64,000 nucleotides of DNA from assembly GCF_018866345.1 (NCBI RefSeq), contig NZ_CP076443.1, positions 62,001 to 126,000 on the forward strand, in the 5' to 3' direction. Source of the stretch: Gemella sp. zg-570 (lineage in GTDB: Bacteria; Bacillota; Bacilli; Staphylococcales; Gemellaceae). The notes under the pieces were generated by a model. It was not told the DNA's origin. It did not search any database and was given only the letters and a program-made list of their open reading frames with translations. Both the position numbers and the translations under genes were made by a program. Positions 17,031-26,060 of the stretch are shown piece after piece (position 1 is the first letter of the stretch; each line of letters begins with the position of its first letter).

Positions 17031-18047
17031 TTAACATTTTCTTTTCCTTTTTTGGCTATGAGTTTTTTTTACGAAGTCGGGCATTTTTAAATCGTCTTTT
17101 TCATCAGGGCTTGACATTTCGTTAAAAGTTCCCTCCTCACCGTTTAGAAAAATAAAGTCCTTATCTTTATGCAGGTCTATTGTTTCTACCAAAGCGTCTA
17201 TTAATCTTTCATCATAGTTGGGGCTTTTTGGTCTGTAATAGTTTATAGCTAATTCATCACAAATTTCCTTGCATTCTATATCATTGTCGAATAAAGTTTC
17301 TATGTGGTCGCTAATAAATGATATGGGAACAAAAATGTAGTTTTTCTTGTGTTCTTCTTGACTTCTTAGATATTCTAAAACGTCAGGTTTTATCCAAGGT
17401 ATACCAATATCCGATTCACTTTGCCAAGCATTAGTATAATTTTCTTTTTTCAAGTTAAGTCTTTGGGCAAGTATATTTATATTGTCTTTTATTTGCTCGA
17501 TATAGGGGTCGCCATAATCTAGGGCAATAGTCGGCACGCTGTGGGCTGTAAATATTACCTTATAATCATCAGAGTTAATAGCTGTAATTATTTTTTGAAT
17601 TTCAGCCACCCAATAAGTAGTTAGGGCTTCAGATTTATACCAGTCTTTGATAAGATTAAATTTAATTTTTTTACTCTCTAAAAATTTTTCATAACCCATA
17701 ATTGAATAGATAGAGTAATGTGGTTCTAAGATAAGGCAGATACATTTTTCTACGCCCTCATCTTCCATTTTTTTTATGGCGTCTGTAATGTAGGGAGCAG
17801 AAAATTTATTGGCAAAATAAATGTTATAAGTAGCACCAATTCTTTCTCTTAGTAGTCTAACAGTTTCCTGACTGATTTTTTGTAGGGGAGACTTGTTAAT
17901 TTTTTTGTAGTTTTCGTAAAGGTGTTGAATTTCTTCGTCTTTAGGTCTTTTGCCCCTGCGAATGTTGGTAAAAAATTTTGCAATTCCCTCAAAAGAATAA
18001 TCCTCTGGCGAGCCGTAAGTCATAACTAAAATAGCTGTTTTTTTCAT
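17031..18047 (-). CDS. hemH: ferrochelatase with probable frameshift near the 3' end
   Basis: The enzyme inserts iron into a porphyrin; in Gram-positive bacteria this is usually coproporphyrin III (CpfC). The 338-residue frame contains the conserved TAHSVPT (catalytic histidine, about residue 171) and [15 protein letters not shown] (metal-binding glutamate). The last 12 residues ([10 protein letters not shown]) look wrong. At a run of eight A (minus strand, around 17062-17070), removing one A opens a natural tail, [20 protein letters not shown] and onward, to a stop at 16970-16972. The gene is therefore probably longer than annotated. No other haem gene is in the window. Confidence 0.88.
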   Translation of the reverse strand: MKKTAILVMTYGSPEDYSFEGIAKFFTNIRRGKRPKDEEIQHLYENYKKINKSPLQKISQETVRLLRERIGATYNIYFANKFSAPYITDAIKKMEDEGVEKCICLILEPHYSIYSIMGYEKFLESKKIKFNLIKDWYKSEALTTYWVAEIQKIITAINSDDYKVIFTAHSVPTIALDYGDPYIEQIKDNINILAQRLNLKKENYTNAWQSESDIGIPWIKPDVLEYLRSQEEHKKNYIFVPISFISDHIETLFDNDIECKEICDELAINYYRPKSPNYDERLIDALVETIDLHKDKDFIFLNGEEGTFNEMSSPDEKDDLKMPDFVKKTHSQKRKRKC

Positions 18048-18218
18048 AGTAATTTCCTCTTTTATTTTATTTGTAATAATTATAGCATAATATATAGTTT
18101 AATATTTTATTAAAGTTTAATTTTATACTAAATTTTTTGGTAACAATCCTATATAATTTTAAAAAATATTATTTCAGTATATAATAATAGTAGAAAATTA
18201 ATTTTATTTGGAGTTCTT

Positions 18219-18473
18219 ATGGCAAAATTATTTATAGTCTTGATAAAGTTTTATAGAAAATTTATTTCCCCCTATACCAAACCCAGATGTAGATTTTCGC
18301 CAACTTGTTCAGCCTATTCTTTAGAAAGTTATCAGAGGTTTGGCTTTTTTTTAGGAACTTATCTCACCATAAAACGACTTTTAAAATGTCATCCACTTTA
18401 TAAGGGGAAATATTTTGATAATGTTCCCTTGTTCAAGGAAGATGTTTTTAAAAAATCAAAGAAAGGTAAATAA
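18219..18473 (+). CDS. yidD: membrane protein insertion efficiency factor
   Basis: YidD is a small, membrane-associated helper of the YidC/Sec insertion pathway. The 84-residue protein has the amphipathic N-terminus (LFIVLIKFYRKFISPY) and the family signature CRFSPTCSAYSLESYQRFG, plus KCHPLYKGKYFDNVP. The ATG is preceded only by a weak TTGGAG site. It is a stand-alone gene here, not next to rnpA or yidC. 18474-18590 shows no further gene. Confidence 0.95.
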   Translation: MAKLFIVLIKFYRKFISPYTKPRCRFSPTCSAYSLESYQRFGFFLGTYLTIKRLLKCHPLYKGKYFDNVPLFKEDVFKKSKKGK

Positions 18474-18592
18474 AATATGGTAAAATTTCAAGCCTAATTT
18501 CTAGTTTTAATTTATTATTTTATATAATTTTTAACTAGATAAGGTAAAAAATAAAATATTCTAAAAAATATTTTAATATTCAGAAAATATAG

Positions 18593-18654
18593 TTGACTTT
18601 TGCATATATTAATGATATATTACTATTAATTATTTCAAAGCACCCGGGTGCTTA
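18593..18654 (+). promoter_or_regulatory. strong promoter plus GC-rich palindrome in the 5' leader
   Basis: TTGACT (18593-18598), 17-bp spacer and TATATT (18616-18621) form a good housekeeping promoter. The leader then contains a perfect 16-bp palindrome AAGCACCCGGGTGCTT (18638-18653), very GC-rich for this genome. It lies 8 bp before the AAGGAGG ribosome binding site. It could be an operator at about +15 to +30 or a 5' stabilising hairpin. Confidence 0.8.
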
Positions 18655-18676
18655 TTATTTTTAAGGAGGATTTTTA

Positions 18677-20482
18677 ATGAAAAAAAGCAAATTTTTAAAA
18701 GTTTTTAGTTCTGCTATGGCTTTGTCATTAGTTCTTACTGCTTGTTCTTCTGGTACTTCTACTAAGAAATCTAGCGGAGCAAAACCTGCCGTAGAATTTA
18801 AAACTTCTGTAGACAATGGAGGAACAGCTGTTAATACGCCACTTAAAGTTGGTATTTTGTCAAATGCCCCTTTAATAGGCATGTATAATCCTGCATTTGC
18901 ATTAAATGCAACAGACCTTTATGTTACGGCTGCATTTACGGGAGATACTTTTAAATCTGATGATTTAAAACGTTTTAAACAAGACGACGATAGTGGAGCA
19001 GTAAAGTTACACCTAGATAAGGATGCGAAAACTGCAACATTGACAATTAACAAAGACCTAACTTGGTCTAATGGTCAACCCGTTACAGCCAAAGATATAG
19101 TTGCTACTTATGAATTAATGGGTAACAAAGACTATGTGGAAAATATTCGTTATGAAGATACATTTGATTTAATCGAAGGTATGAAAGACTACCACGAAGG
19201 GAAAGCTGATAAAATTTCTGGTATTACAGTAAAAGATGATAAAACAGTAGTTATCAAATATACTAAATTATCACCAGCTCTATTATGGGGTTCTGGCTTT
19301 ATTTCAAGTTTCTTAAATGCTGAACAAGTAGCTGAAGCATCAAAAGACTTCACTAAATTTGTTGAAGCAGAATTAAATACAAAACCACTATCTTATGGAC
19401 CTTATGTAATCGACCAAGTGGTTGCTGGAGAAAGTGTTTCACTTAAAGCTAACGAACACTACTTCAAAAAATCAGAAGTTAAAACTAAAAATATTGAATT
19501 TAAACGTGTAGTACCAGCCCAAGCTAGCCAGGTTATGAAGGCAGGAGAAGTAGACCTCATGGGAGACCTTACTGCAGATATCTGGTCTAATACAAAAGAC
19601 TTACAAAATGGAACAATCTTAGGGCAACCTGACTACTACATGTCTTATGTAGGATTTAAACTAGGTAAATTTGACAAAGAAAAAGGTGAAGTAGTAGTCA
19701 ACCCTGACGCTAAAGCAGCTGATGTTAGGGTGCGTGAAGCATTCGGTTACGCTGTTGATTGGGACCAAATCAATGCTAAACTCTACCAAGGTCTAAGATT
19801 TACACCTACTGGTTCAGGTTTATATCCACCGATTGTAAAATTCCTTTACAATCCAGAAAATCCTGGCTACAAACTAGACCAAGAAAGAGCTAAAAAACTT
19901 CTTGATGAGGCAGGTCTAAAAGATGTTGACGGTGATGGATTACGTGAAGACAAAAACGGTAAAAAATTAACATTTAACTTTGCTATCCGTGACGTAGGGC
20001 AAACATTCGACCAAGCCCTAGCAGATACATTCTTGAAATCTTGGAAAGATGTTGGTTTAGACGTTAAATTAGTAGACGGTAAACTAATGGCACCAAACGA
20101 ATGGTCACAACGTGTTCAAGCAGATGACCCAGAAATCGATCTCTTCCAAGGAGCATGGGGACTAGGAACAGACCCTAACCCAACGCAACTATTAGGAAAC
20201 AAATCTCCGCTTAACTTCCAACGTTATACTGACGATAATTTAAAAGCATCCCTAGAGAAAATTAATTCTCCTGAAATGTTTGATGATAATAAATTAAAAG
20301 AAGTTTACCAAAAATTCGATAAAGACTTTGCTGAGACAAGAGCATGGTTACCATTTAGCTGGAATACGGCTATGCTTTGGGTAAACAAACGTGTTAAATC
20401 ATTCGACTTAGTTAAAGCTGGGAAAGGTGAATTAGGATACGAAAACTTAGAATTAACAGCAGACAAAGGTGCTCAAGGATAA
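18677..20482 (+). CDS. peptide ABC transporter substrate-binding lipoprotein (OppA/AppA family)
   Basis: This 601-residue extracellular binding protein has a lipobox LVLTAC, a Ser/Thr-rich linker and the family 5 binding fold. Visible family segments include NKDLTWSNGQPVTAKDIVATYELM near residue 125, RVREAFGYAVDWDQINAKL near residue 350 and a C-terminal LPFSWNTAMLW. It has codon use rich in GCA/GGT/AAC, which suggests strong expression, and a strong promoter and terminator of its own. No permease or ATPase is adjacent. The oppDFBC operon at 58.7 kb lacks a binding protein, so they may work together. Confidence 0.93.
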   Translation: MKKSKFLKVFSSAMALSLVLTACSSGTSTKKSSGAKPAVEFKTSVDNGGTAVNTPLKVGILSNAPLIGMYNPAFALNATDLYVTAAFTGDTFKSDDLKRFKQDDDSGAVKLHLDKDAKTATLTINKDLTWSNGQPVTAKDIVATYELMGNKDYVENIRYEDTFDLIEGMKDYHEGKADKISGITVKDDKTVVIKYTKLSPALLWGSGFISSFLNAEQVAEASKDFTKFVEAELNTKPLSYGPYVIDQVVAGESVSLKANEHYFKKSEVKTKNIEFKRVVPAQASQVMKAGEVDLMGDLTADIWSNTKDLQNGTILGQPDYYMSYVGFKLGKFDKEKGEVVVNPDAKAADVRVREAFGYAVDWDQINAKLYQGLRFTPTGSGLYPPIVKFLYNPENPGYKLDQERAKKLLDEAGLKDVDGDGLREDKNGKKLTFNFAIRDVGQTFDQALADTFLKSWKDVGLDVKLVDGKLMAPNEWSQRVQADDPEIDLFQGAWGLGTDPNPTQLLGNKSPLNFQRYTDDNLKASLEKINSPEMFDDNKLKEVYQKFDKDFAETRAWLPFSWNTAMLWVNKRVKSFDLVKAGKGELGYENLELTADKGAQG

Positions 20483-20498
20483 TTAGACACTGTTAATA

Positions 20499-20534
20499 AA
20501 AAGGCGAATTGCTTTTGCAATTCGTCTTTTCTTT
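20499..20534 (+). terminator. terminator of the peptide-binding protein gene
   Basis: Hairpin AAGGCGAATTGC / GCAATTCGTCTT with a 4-base loop and T-rich tail. Its 3' half (GCAATTCGTCTTTTCTTTAC) has been copied four more times inside the repeat array that follows. Confidence 0.9.
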
Positions 20535-21640
20535 ACAGTGTCTTATGCTGAATTTTGCGTGTTAGCAAAATGAAGCGATAGACACAAAAAATATCTTATG
20601 CTGAATTTTGCGTGTTAGCAAAATGAAGCGATAGACACAAAAAATATCTTATGCTGAATTTTGCGGTTAAGCAAAATAAAGCGATAGACACAAAAAATAT
20701 CTTATGCTGAATTTTGCGGTTAAGCAAAATAAAGCGATAGACAGGAAATAATTTTAGGTACAGAATTTTGTATTTTATAAAAATTAAGTCTGCAATTCGT
20801 CTTTTCTTTACAGTGTCTTATGCTGAATTTTGCGTGTTAGCAAAATGAAGCGATAGACACAAAAAATATCTTATGCTGAATTTTGCGTGTTAGCAAAATG
20901 AAGCGATAGACACAAAAAATATCTTATGCTGAATTTTGCGTGTTAGCAAAATGAAGCGATAGACACAAAAAATATTTTATGCTGAATTTTGCGGTTGAGC
21001 AAAATAAAGCGATAGACACAAAAAATATTTTATGCTGAATTTTGCGGTTGAGCAAAATAAAGCGATAGACACAAAAAATATTTTATGCTGAATTTTGCGG
21101 TTGAGCAAAATAAAGCGATAGACACAAAAAATATTTTATGCTGAATTTTGCGGTTGAGCAAAATAAAGCGATAGACACAAAAAATATTTTGTGCTGAATT
21201 TTGCGGTTGAGCAAAATAAAGCGATAGACACAAAAAATATCTTATGCTGGATTTTGCGTGTTAGCAAAATAAAGCGATAGACGGAGGGTAATTTTAGGTG
21301 TAGAATTTTGTAGTTTATAAAATAAAGTCTGCAATTCGTCTTTTCTTTACAGTGTCTTATGCTGAATTTTGCGGTCGAGCAAAATAAAGCGATAGACGGA
21401 GGGTAATTTTAGGTGTAGAATTTTGTAGTTTATAAAATAAAGTCTGCAATTCGTCTTTTCTTTACAGTGTCTTATGCTGAATTTTGCGGTCGAGCAAAAT
21501 AAAGCGATAGACAGGAAATAATTTTAGGTACAGAATTTTGTAGTTTATAAAAATTAAGTCTGCAATTCGTCTTTTCTTTACAGTGTCTTATGCTGGATTT
21601 TGCGTGTGAGTAAAATGAAGTGCTAGACGGATGATAATTT
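20535..21640. repeat. 53-bp hairpin-forming tandem repeat array, about 16 units
   Basis: Units of 53 bp begin CTTATGCTGAATTTTGCG and end GATAGACACAAAAAATAT. Starts can be placed at 20542, 20595, 20648, 20701, 20817, 20870, 20923, 20976, 21029, 21082, 21135, 21188 and 21241, with three further divergent units to about 21640. Each unit holds the inverted repeat TTTTGC / GCAAAA; the loop between varies (GTGTTA, GGTTAA, GGTTGA, GGTCGA) while the stem stays constant. Some units are replaced by a longer composite with GCAATTCGTCTTTTCTTTAC, copied from the upstream terminator. No reading frame survives because 53 is not a multiple of 3. There are no unique spacers, so it is not a CRISPR. Confidence 0.95.
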
Positions 21641-21750
21641 TATGTGCTGAATTTTGTATATAAGAAAAATTAAGAAATAACCATTCGTATAATATTTTAA
21701 TTTTATAAAATACAGATATAAATTCTAAAAAATATAAAATAACAATTTAC

Positions 21751-21779
21751 TTGACAAAAAGAAATAAAAAATATAGAAT
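21751..21779 (+). promoter_or_regulatory. promoter of antitoxin RNA A
   Basis: TTGACA (21751-21756), 17-bp spacer, TAGAAT (21774-21779). An almost identical promoter block recurs at 22033-22061 in front of RNA B. Confidence 0.85.
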
Positions 21780-21785
21780 TAAATT

Positions 21786-21845
21786 AAGCAAAATTATTTA
21801 GAGTTAATATAATAAAAAGACAGGAATGGCGGTTCCTGTCTTTTC
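21786..21845 (+). ncRNA. antisense RNA of an Fst/par-type toxin-antitoxin locus (RNA II-like)
   Basis: Promoter and terminator define a short transcript of about 60 nt; the exact 5' end is inferred. Its 5' part (21790-21813) is a direct copy, on the same strand, of 21930-21953, which covers the start codon of the convergent toxin gene. The transcript can therefore pair over 24 nt with the toxin mRNA, with a single G-U pair exactly at the G of the AUG. Its 3' end is the hairpin AGACAGGAA / TTCCTGTCT (21819-21841), which also ends the toxin mRNA from the other side. This is the architecture of the pAD1 par locus. Confidence 0.72.
21815..21845. terminator. bidirectional terminator shared by toxin and antisense RNA
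   Basis: AAAAGACAGGAA / TTCCTGTCTTTT with an 8-base loop and T-rich flanks in both directions. It is placed between the convergent toxin gene and RNA A. Confidence 0.88.
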
Positions 21846-21863
21846 TTTTTCAAGGCTAGTTGC

Positions 21864-21950
21864 TTATTTATTTCTGTCTAACCATTTGCAAATATAATAA
21901 GCCGTTATACTTGCCATAACAGAAAAAATAAAATTATTTAGAGTTAACAT
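21864..21950 (-). CDS. Fst/Ldr-type membrane toxin peptide
   Basis: This 28-residue peptide, MLTLNNFIFSVMASITAYYI then CKWLDRNK, has one membrane helix and a short charged tail. The ending ICKWLDRNK and the layout match small Gram-positive type I toxins that insert into the membrane. The ribosome binding site is exceptionally strong (AGGAGGAGG). The 5' leader can form CCTA / TAGG pairing over it, as expected for translation control. The promoter has an extended -10, TGTTATAAT (minus strand, about 21997-22005). Expression should be repressed by RNA A. Confidence 0.75.
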   Translation of the reverse strand: MLTLNNFIFSVMASITAYYICKWLDRNK

Positions 21951-22032
21951 AATTCCACCTCCTCCTATTGCTAGGTATCGGTAAAGCAACACTAATATTA
22001 TAACATAAAATAAAAGTAAAATAATAATTTGC

Positions 22033-22127
22033 TTGACAAAAAGAAATAAACAATATAGAATTAAATTAAGCAAATTAGTTATTGTGAACACAATAAAGAA
22101 GACAGGAGGTCAATCCTGTCTTCTTTT
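22033..22127 (+). ncRNA. second copy of the antisense RNA gene (RNA B), without a visible toxin
   Basis: TTGACA (22033-22038), 17-bp spacer, TAGAAT (22056-22061) and terminator GAAGACAGGA / TCCTGTCTTC (22098-22122) bracket an RNA of about 60 nt starting near 22068. The promoter block is a near-identical duplicate of that of RNA A, 282 bp away. The internal recognition part differs: it holds the palindrome TTATTGTGAACACAATAA. I see no toxin frame converging on it, so it may be an orphan or act on a toxin gene elsewhere. Confidence 0.6.
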
Positions 22128-22441
22128 ACATTTTTTATGTAATGTTTTGTGGCTAAGCAAAGCGAAGCGATAAATACAAGAAAATTTTAATTTTATAATA
22201 GATGAAAAAGATAAAATATAAATTATTAAGTATAATAAAAATATAAGATATATTAATATAGAAATTTTAATAGGTATATTAGATTAGCAATTTTATAATT
22301 ACAGGTAAAAATTATAATATATTGACTATTAGTTTTCAAGAGGCATTATATATATTTATAAGTAAATATAATCTTCTTAACAGTTAATAAAAATAATATT
22401 TATTGTATAATAATATAAGATTAAAATTAAGGAAGAATGTT
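22128..22441. other. AT-rich intergenic region
   Basis: No gene is seen. A degenerate single unit of the upstream array (GGCTAAGCAAAGCGAAGCGATA) minus its flanks lies at about 22150-22172. The remainder is AT-rich leader sequence of addA. Confidence 0.5.
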
Positions 22442-25400
22442 ATGAGTATTTTTATCGAAAGAATAGACGATTTTACAAAAGAAAAAAAATATCCGCCAAC
22501 ACCAAGTCAGTGGCAAGCTATAGGTATGAATGGTTGTGATATTTTAGTTTCTGCTGCTGCTGGTAGTGGAAAAACGGAAGTTTTATCAGAAAGAATATCC
22601 CGCAAAATAGCTTGTGATAAATGGAATATAGATAGGTTATTAGTTTTAACATTTACGACTGCGGCAGCAAAAAATATGCTGATAAGAATAGAAAATAAAA
22701 TAGAAGAAAGATTATTAAAATCTGGTAGTAAGGAAGATTTACTCCATCTAAAAAATCAAAGATTATTAATGGGAGATGCTAAGGTTACAACAATAGATAG
22801 TTTTTGCCTAAATGTATTGAAAAAATTTTATTATTTAGTTGAAGAAAGCGTGGCAGGTAAAATAAGATATTTATCACCAAATTTCAAAGTTTTATCTAAC
22901 AATAAAATTTTATTAAAAGATACTGTTGATTACACAATAGAACAATTTGCCCATGAAGATAAAAATTTATTAGATGTTTTGTTTGAAGTATTTGACAGTA
23001 AAGAAAAAATTATGACTTTTTTGATAAATTTCTATACAAAAATGCTAACTATTCCCAACTATAAAGATTATATTAAAAATAATTTAGTAAAAAATTTAAA
23101 AGAAGATACTAGCTATCAAGACATATATACAAGATTAAAAAGTATTAATACAAATAATATTTTTGAAGAATTAGCAACTATCCAGCAAGCTGTGTCAAGT
23201 TTATTAGCAATAAAAAATAAAGAAAATAATTTAGATTTTGCAAATTTAAGTAAGGAAAGACAAGATTTTTTTAATAAGCAAATAAAAAATTTAGACCTAG
23301 ATGAAAGTTTTAATAATAAACAAGTTTTAAAAGAAGTTTTAACTAGTATCTTGCTTGATATAGAAAATAAAGATGTAGGAGCTGTGTATAATAAAATTTT
23401 GCAACTGTTAGATTTTTTAGAAGCAAAAGTAAAAATAGAATTATTATGCCTAGCCATCCCGAAAATATTATTAGCTATTGATGACAATTTTATTTTGGAA
23501 AAACGCACCCAAGGATTTTTAGATTTTTCCGACTTAAATCATCTAGCTATTAAGGCTTTGGAAAAAAATATTGATGGCAAAAAATATCCAACAGAAGCAA
23601 GTGAATATTATAAAAAATTATTTTTAGAAATATATGTAGATGAGTATCAAGATAATAACGACTTGCAGGAATATATTTTAAATCTTATTAGGGCAGAGGA
23701 TACTTATTTTTTCAGAGTGGGAGATGTTAAGCAGTCTATTTACGGTTTTAGGGGTTCAAATCCAGACTTATTTGAAGAAAAGTACCAGACCTTTACTAAA
23801 ATTTCTGATTTGATAAGTGATAATGATTTTGACTTTAATAGGGAATACAAATTCGATAAAGAACTCAAGGGAGTTTGCGTTGTCCTAAAGGAAAATTTTA
23901 GAAGTTATGACAATGTTTTAAAATCAAGTAATTTTATTTTCAATAGGTTAATGTATAAAAAAAATGCAGGAGTAAGCTACGACAAAGATAGTGCCTTGTA
24001 TTTTCCTAGCGTAAAAGAAAAAGAAGAACAAAGAATTGCTACCCATATTTTATGTGCTAGACCAAAACAAAAACTAAATAATGAAGTTATTATTCATAAT
24101 ATTGCTAGAGAAATTTCTCACGGTATCTCACAGGGGAATAATTATAGCGACTATGCAATTTTACTTCGTAGTGCCTTCAATATAAAAAAATACAAGGAAA
24201 TTTTAAATTCTTATGGCATACCAGTATATTTTAAAGAAAAAGAGGGGCTAACCGAGTCGCACAGTTTTAATCTTATTTTAAACTTGATAAGATTTTTAGA
24301 TAATCCGTCTTTTGATTATGCCTTGTCGGTCTTACTTCATTCATCTATTTTTAAATTTAGTAATGAGGACTTATTGAAATTATCCTTACTAGACGGAAAA
24401 AATCTTTATGAAAAATTAAAAATTTCTAAGGAAGAAAAAGCTAAATATGCCTTGAGTATGTTGCAGAGATGGTTGAACTTTAGTTTTAATTTCAAGCCTA
24501 TAGATGTAGTCTTGCAATTTGCAAAAGATATTGATTTTATGGAATATATGCGAACTAAGGATATGGACGATACAGAAATTGATTATTACGAAAATTGTTT
24601 AGATATTATAAGAGAAGCTAGTAATAATATTAATCTTAGCTACACTTTAAAAGTTTTAAATGATATTAGAGAAGCTGGCGAATATGATACAAAAAGAAAA
24701 TCTTCTAAAAATAGTGTAACAATTTCGACAATACACATTTCAAAAGGTTTGGAATACGAATATGTTTTTGTTGCAGAGTTAGAAAAAGAAATTAGTAAAA
24801 AAGATTATAGCGATAAAATTATTTTTTCAAGAGACTTAGGTTTGAGTATTGATGAAAAAATGTGGTATCCAGCTACTAACAATAAAAATTACTATTTAAA
24901 CAGTTTATTTATTAAGAAAAAGTCTTATGAAGAGGAAATTCGTAATTTATATGTGGCACTAACAAGGGCTGTAAAAGGTTTATACTTAACGACAACAGCA
25001 GAAATAAATCTAGGTGGGGAAGAAAGTTTAGAAATTAATGATAAGGAGCAGACACTTGCAAAATTTGAAAGTGTAAAAAGTTTTGCTGATATGCTAAATA
25101 TAGTGGCATCTTATTATGATATGGATAATTTAGCTGATGAAACAGAAGAGGATAGCTTGTTTAAAATTTTTGAAATTGATACAGTAGCAGAAAATGAAAT
25201 AACAAGTGAAGATGTAAATTTTGATTTTCTAAATGAAGAGGTAAGTTTAGAAATAGCAGATTTAAACTTAGCAAGTTCTAGTCAAATAAAAAATGACACC
25301 TATCCAGCCAAAACTTCCTACTCAGCCTTAAAACAAGCTAACAATAAAACAAAAATCTCTCAAAAAGAAAAAAATGAATATTTGCTTTTAAAAAATCTAA

Positions 25401-25987
25401 GCAAAAAAAATAAGGCTAGCCAAGCCATAATGAAGGGAAATATTATTCATAAACTTTTTGAAAGAATAGTAATAGATTTTAGAAATAATAACTTAATTTC
25501 TGATATAAATTCTTATCTTGCTAGTTTGCTAAAAAGTTCAGATGATTTTTTAAATATTAAAGAAAAAAGAATTTTGAACCTAGAAGAATATGAATTAATA
25601 AATAATGAAATAGATATTAATTTAATTTCTACTTTTATAAATAGTAGGGTTATGGATATGGTAAAAAAATCTGACAGACTTGCCACTGAAATTTCATTTA
25701 CCAGCCCAGCTCTAGCAAAAGAATTATTTAAAAATAGTAGTAGTGATATGAGTGTGATATTGCAAGGGGTGGTGGACTTGTTACTAATTGAAGATAGTAA
25801 TAATTATACGATTATAGATTATAAAACGGATTATGTTACAGAAAAAACAGGTTTGAAAATTTTAAAAGAACGTCATGGAGAACAATTAGAACTTTACGCC
25901 CAAGCGGTTAAAAAATATTACGGAGCAAATATAAGTGTCAGAAAATATATTTATTCATATATATTAGGTCAACTTATAGAAGTCTAG
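22442..25987 (+). CDS. addA: ATP-dependent helicase/nuclease subunit A
   Basis: AddA is the UvrD-like helicase plus nuclease subunit of the AddAB complex, which processes double-strand breaks for recombination. The 1181-residue protein has Walker A SAAAGSGKTEV at 37-47, the DExx box YVDEYQDNN, the GDVKQSIYGFRGS motif, ISTIHISKGLEYEYVFVAEL and LYVALTRAVKGL. The C-terminal RecB-type nuclease is seen in IIDYKTDY. I chose ATG 22442 (AAGGAAG upstream) over the open frame from 22403. addB normally precedes addA; here the preceding 2 kb is repeats and toxin-antitoxin, so addB is elsewhere or absent. Confidence 0.94.
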   Translation: MSIFIERIDDFTKEKKYPPTPSQWQAIGMNGCDILVSAAAGSGKTEVLSERISRKIACDKWNIDRLLVLTFTTAAAKNMLIRIENKIEERLLKSGSKEDLLHLKNQRLLMGDAKVTTIDSFCLNVLKKFYYLVEESVAGKIRYLSPNFKVLSNNKILLKDTVDYTIEQFAHEDKNLLDVLFEVFDSKEKIMTFLINFYTKMLTIPNYKDYIKNNLVKNLKEDTSYQDIYTRLKSINTNNIFEELATIQQAVSSLLAIKNKENNLDFANLSKERQDFFNKQIKNLDLDESFNNKQVLKEVLTSILLDIENKDVGAVYNKILQLLDFLEAKVKIELLCLAIPKILLAIDDNFILEKRTQGFLDFSDLNHLAIKALEKNIDGKKYPTEASEYYKKLFLEIYVDEYQDNNDLQEYILNLIRAEDTYFFRVGDVKQSIYGFRGSNPDLFEEKYQTFTKISDLISDNDFDFNREYKFDKELKGVCVVLKENFRSYDNVLKSSNFIFNRLMYKKNAGVSYDKDSALYFPSVKEKEEQRIATHILCARPKQKLNNEVIIHNIAREISHGISQGNNYSDYAILLRSAFNIKKYKEILNSYGIPVYFKEKEGLTESHSFNLILNLIRFLDNPSFDYALSVLLHSSIFKFSNEDLLKLSLLDGKNLYEKLKISKEEKAKYALSMLQRWLNFSFNFKPIDVVLQFAKDIDFMEYMRTKDMDDTEIDYYENCLDIIREASNNINLSYTLKVLNDIREAGEYDTKRKSSKNSVTISTIHISKGLEYEYVFVAELEKEISKKDYSDKIIFSRDLGLSIDEKMWYPATNNKNYYLNSLFIKKKSYEEEIRNLYVALTRAVKGLYLTTTAEINLGGEESLEINDKEQTLAKFESVKSFADMLNIVASYYDMDNLADETEEDSLFKIFEIDTVAENEITSEDVNFDFLNEEVSLEIADLNLASSSQIKNDTYPAKTSYSALKQANNKTKISQKEKNEYLLLKNLSKKNKASQAIMKGNIIHKLFERIVIDFRNNNLISDINSYLASLLKSSDDFLNIKEKRILNLEEYELINNEIDINLISTFINSRVMDMVKKSDRLATEISFTSPALAKELFKNSSSDMSVILQGVVDLLLIEDSNNYTIIDYKTDYVTEKTGLKILKERHGEQLELYAQAVKKYYGANISVRKYIYSYILGQLIEV

Positions 25988-26060
25988 TAAAATATTAAAA
26001 TTAGACAGAAAAAATTGATTATGCTATAATTCAAGGGGTAAAAATTTTTGGAGGCTAATA

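Noticed and set aside
21030-21233. Minus-strand open frame of 67 codons within the repeat array
   Set aside because: It arises from the 53-bp repeats, cycles through all three frames of the same unit and has no ribosome binding site.
20535-21640. CRISPR array
   Set aside because: Units are contiguous and nearly identical over their full length with no unique spacers, and no cas genes are present.
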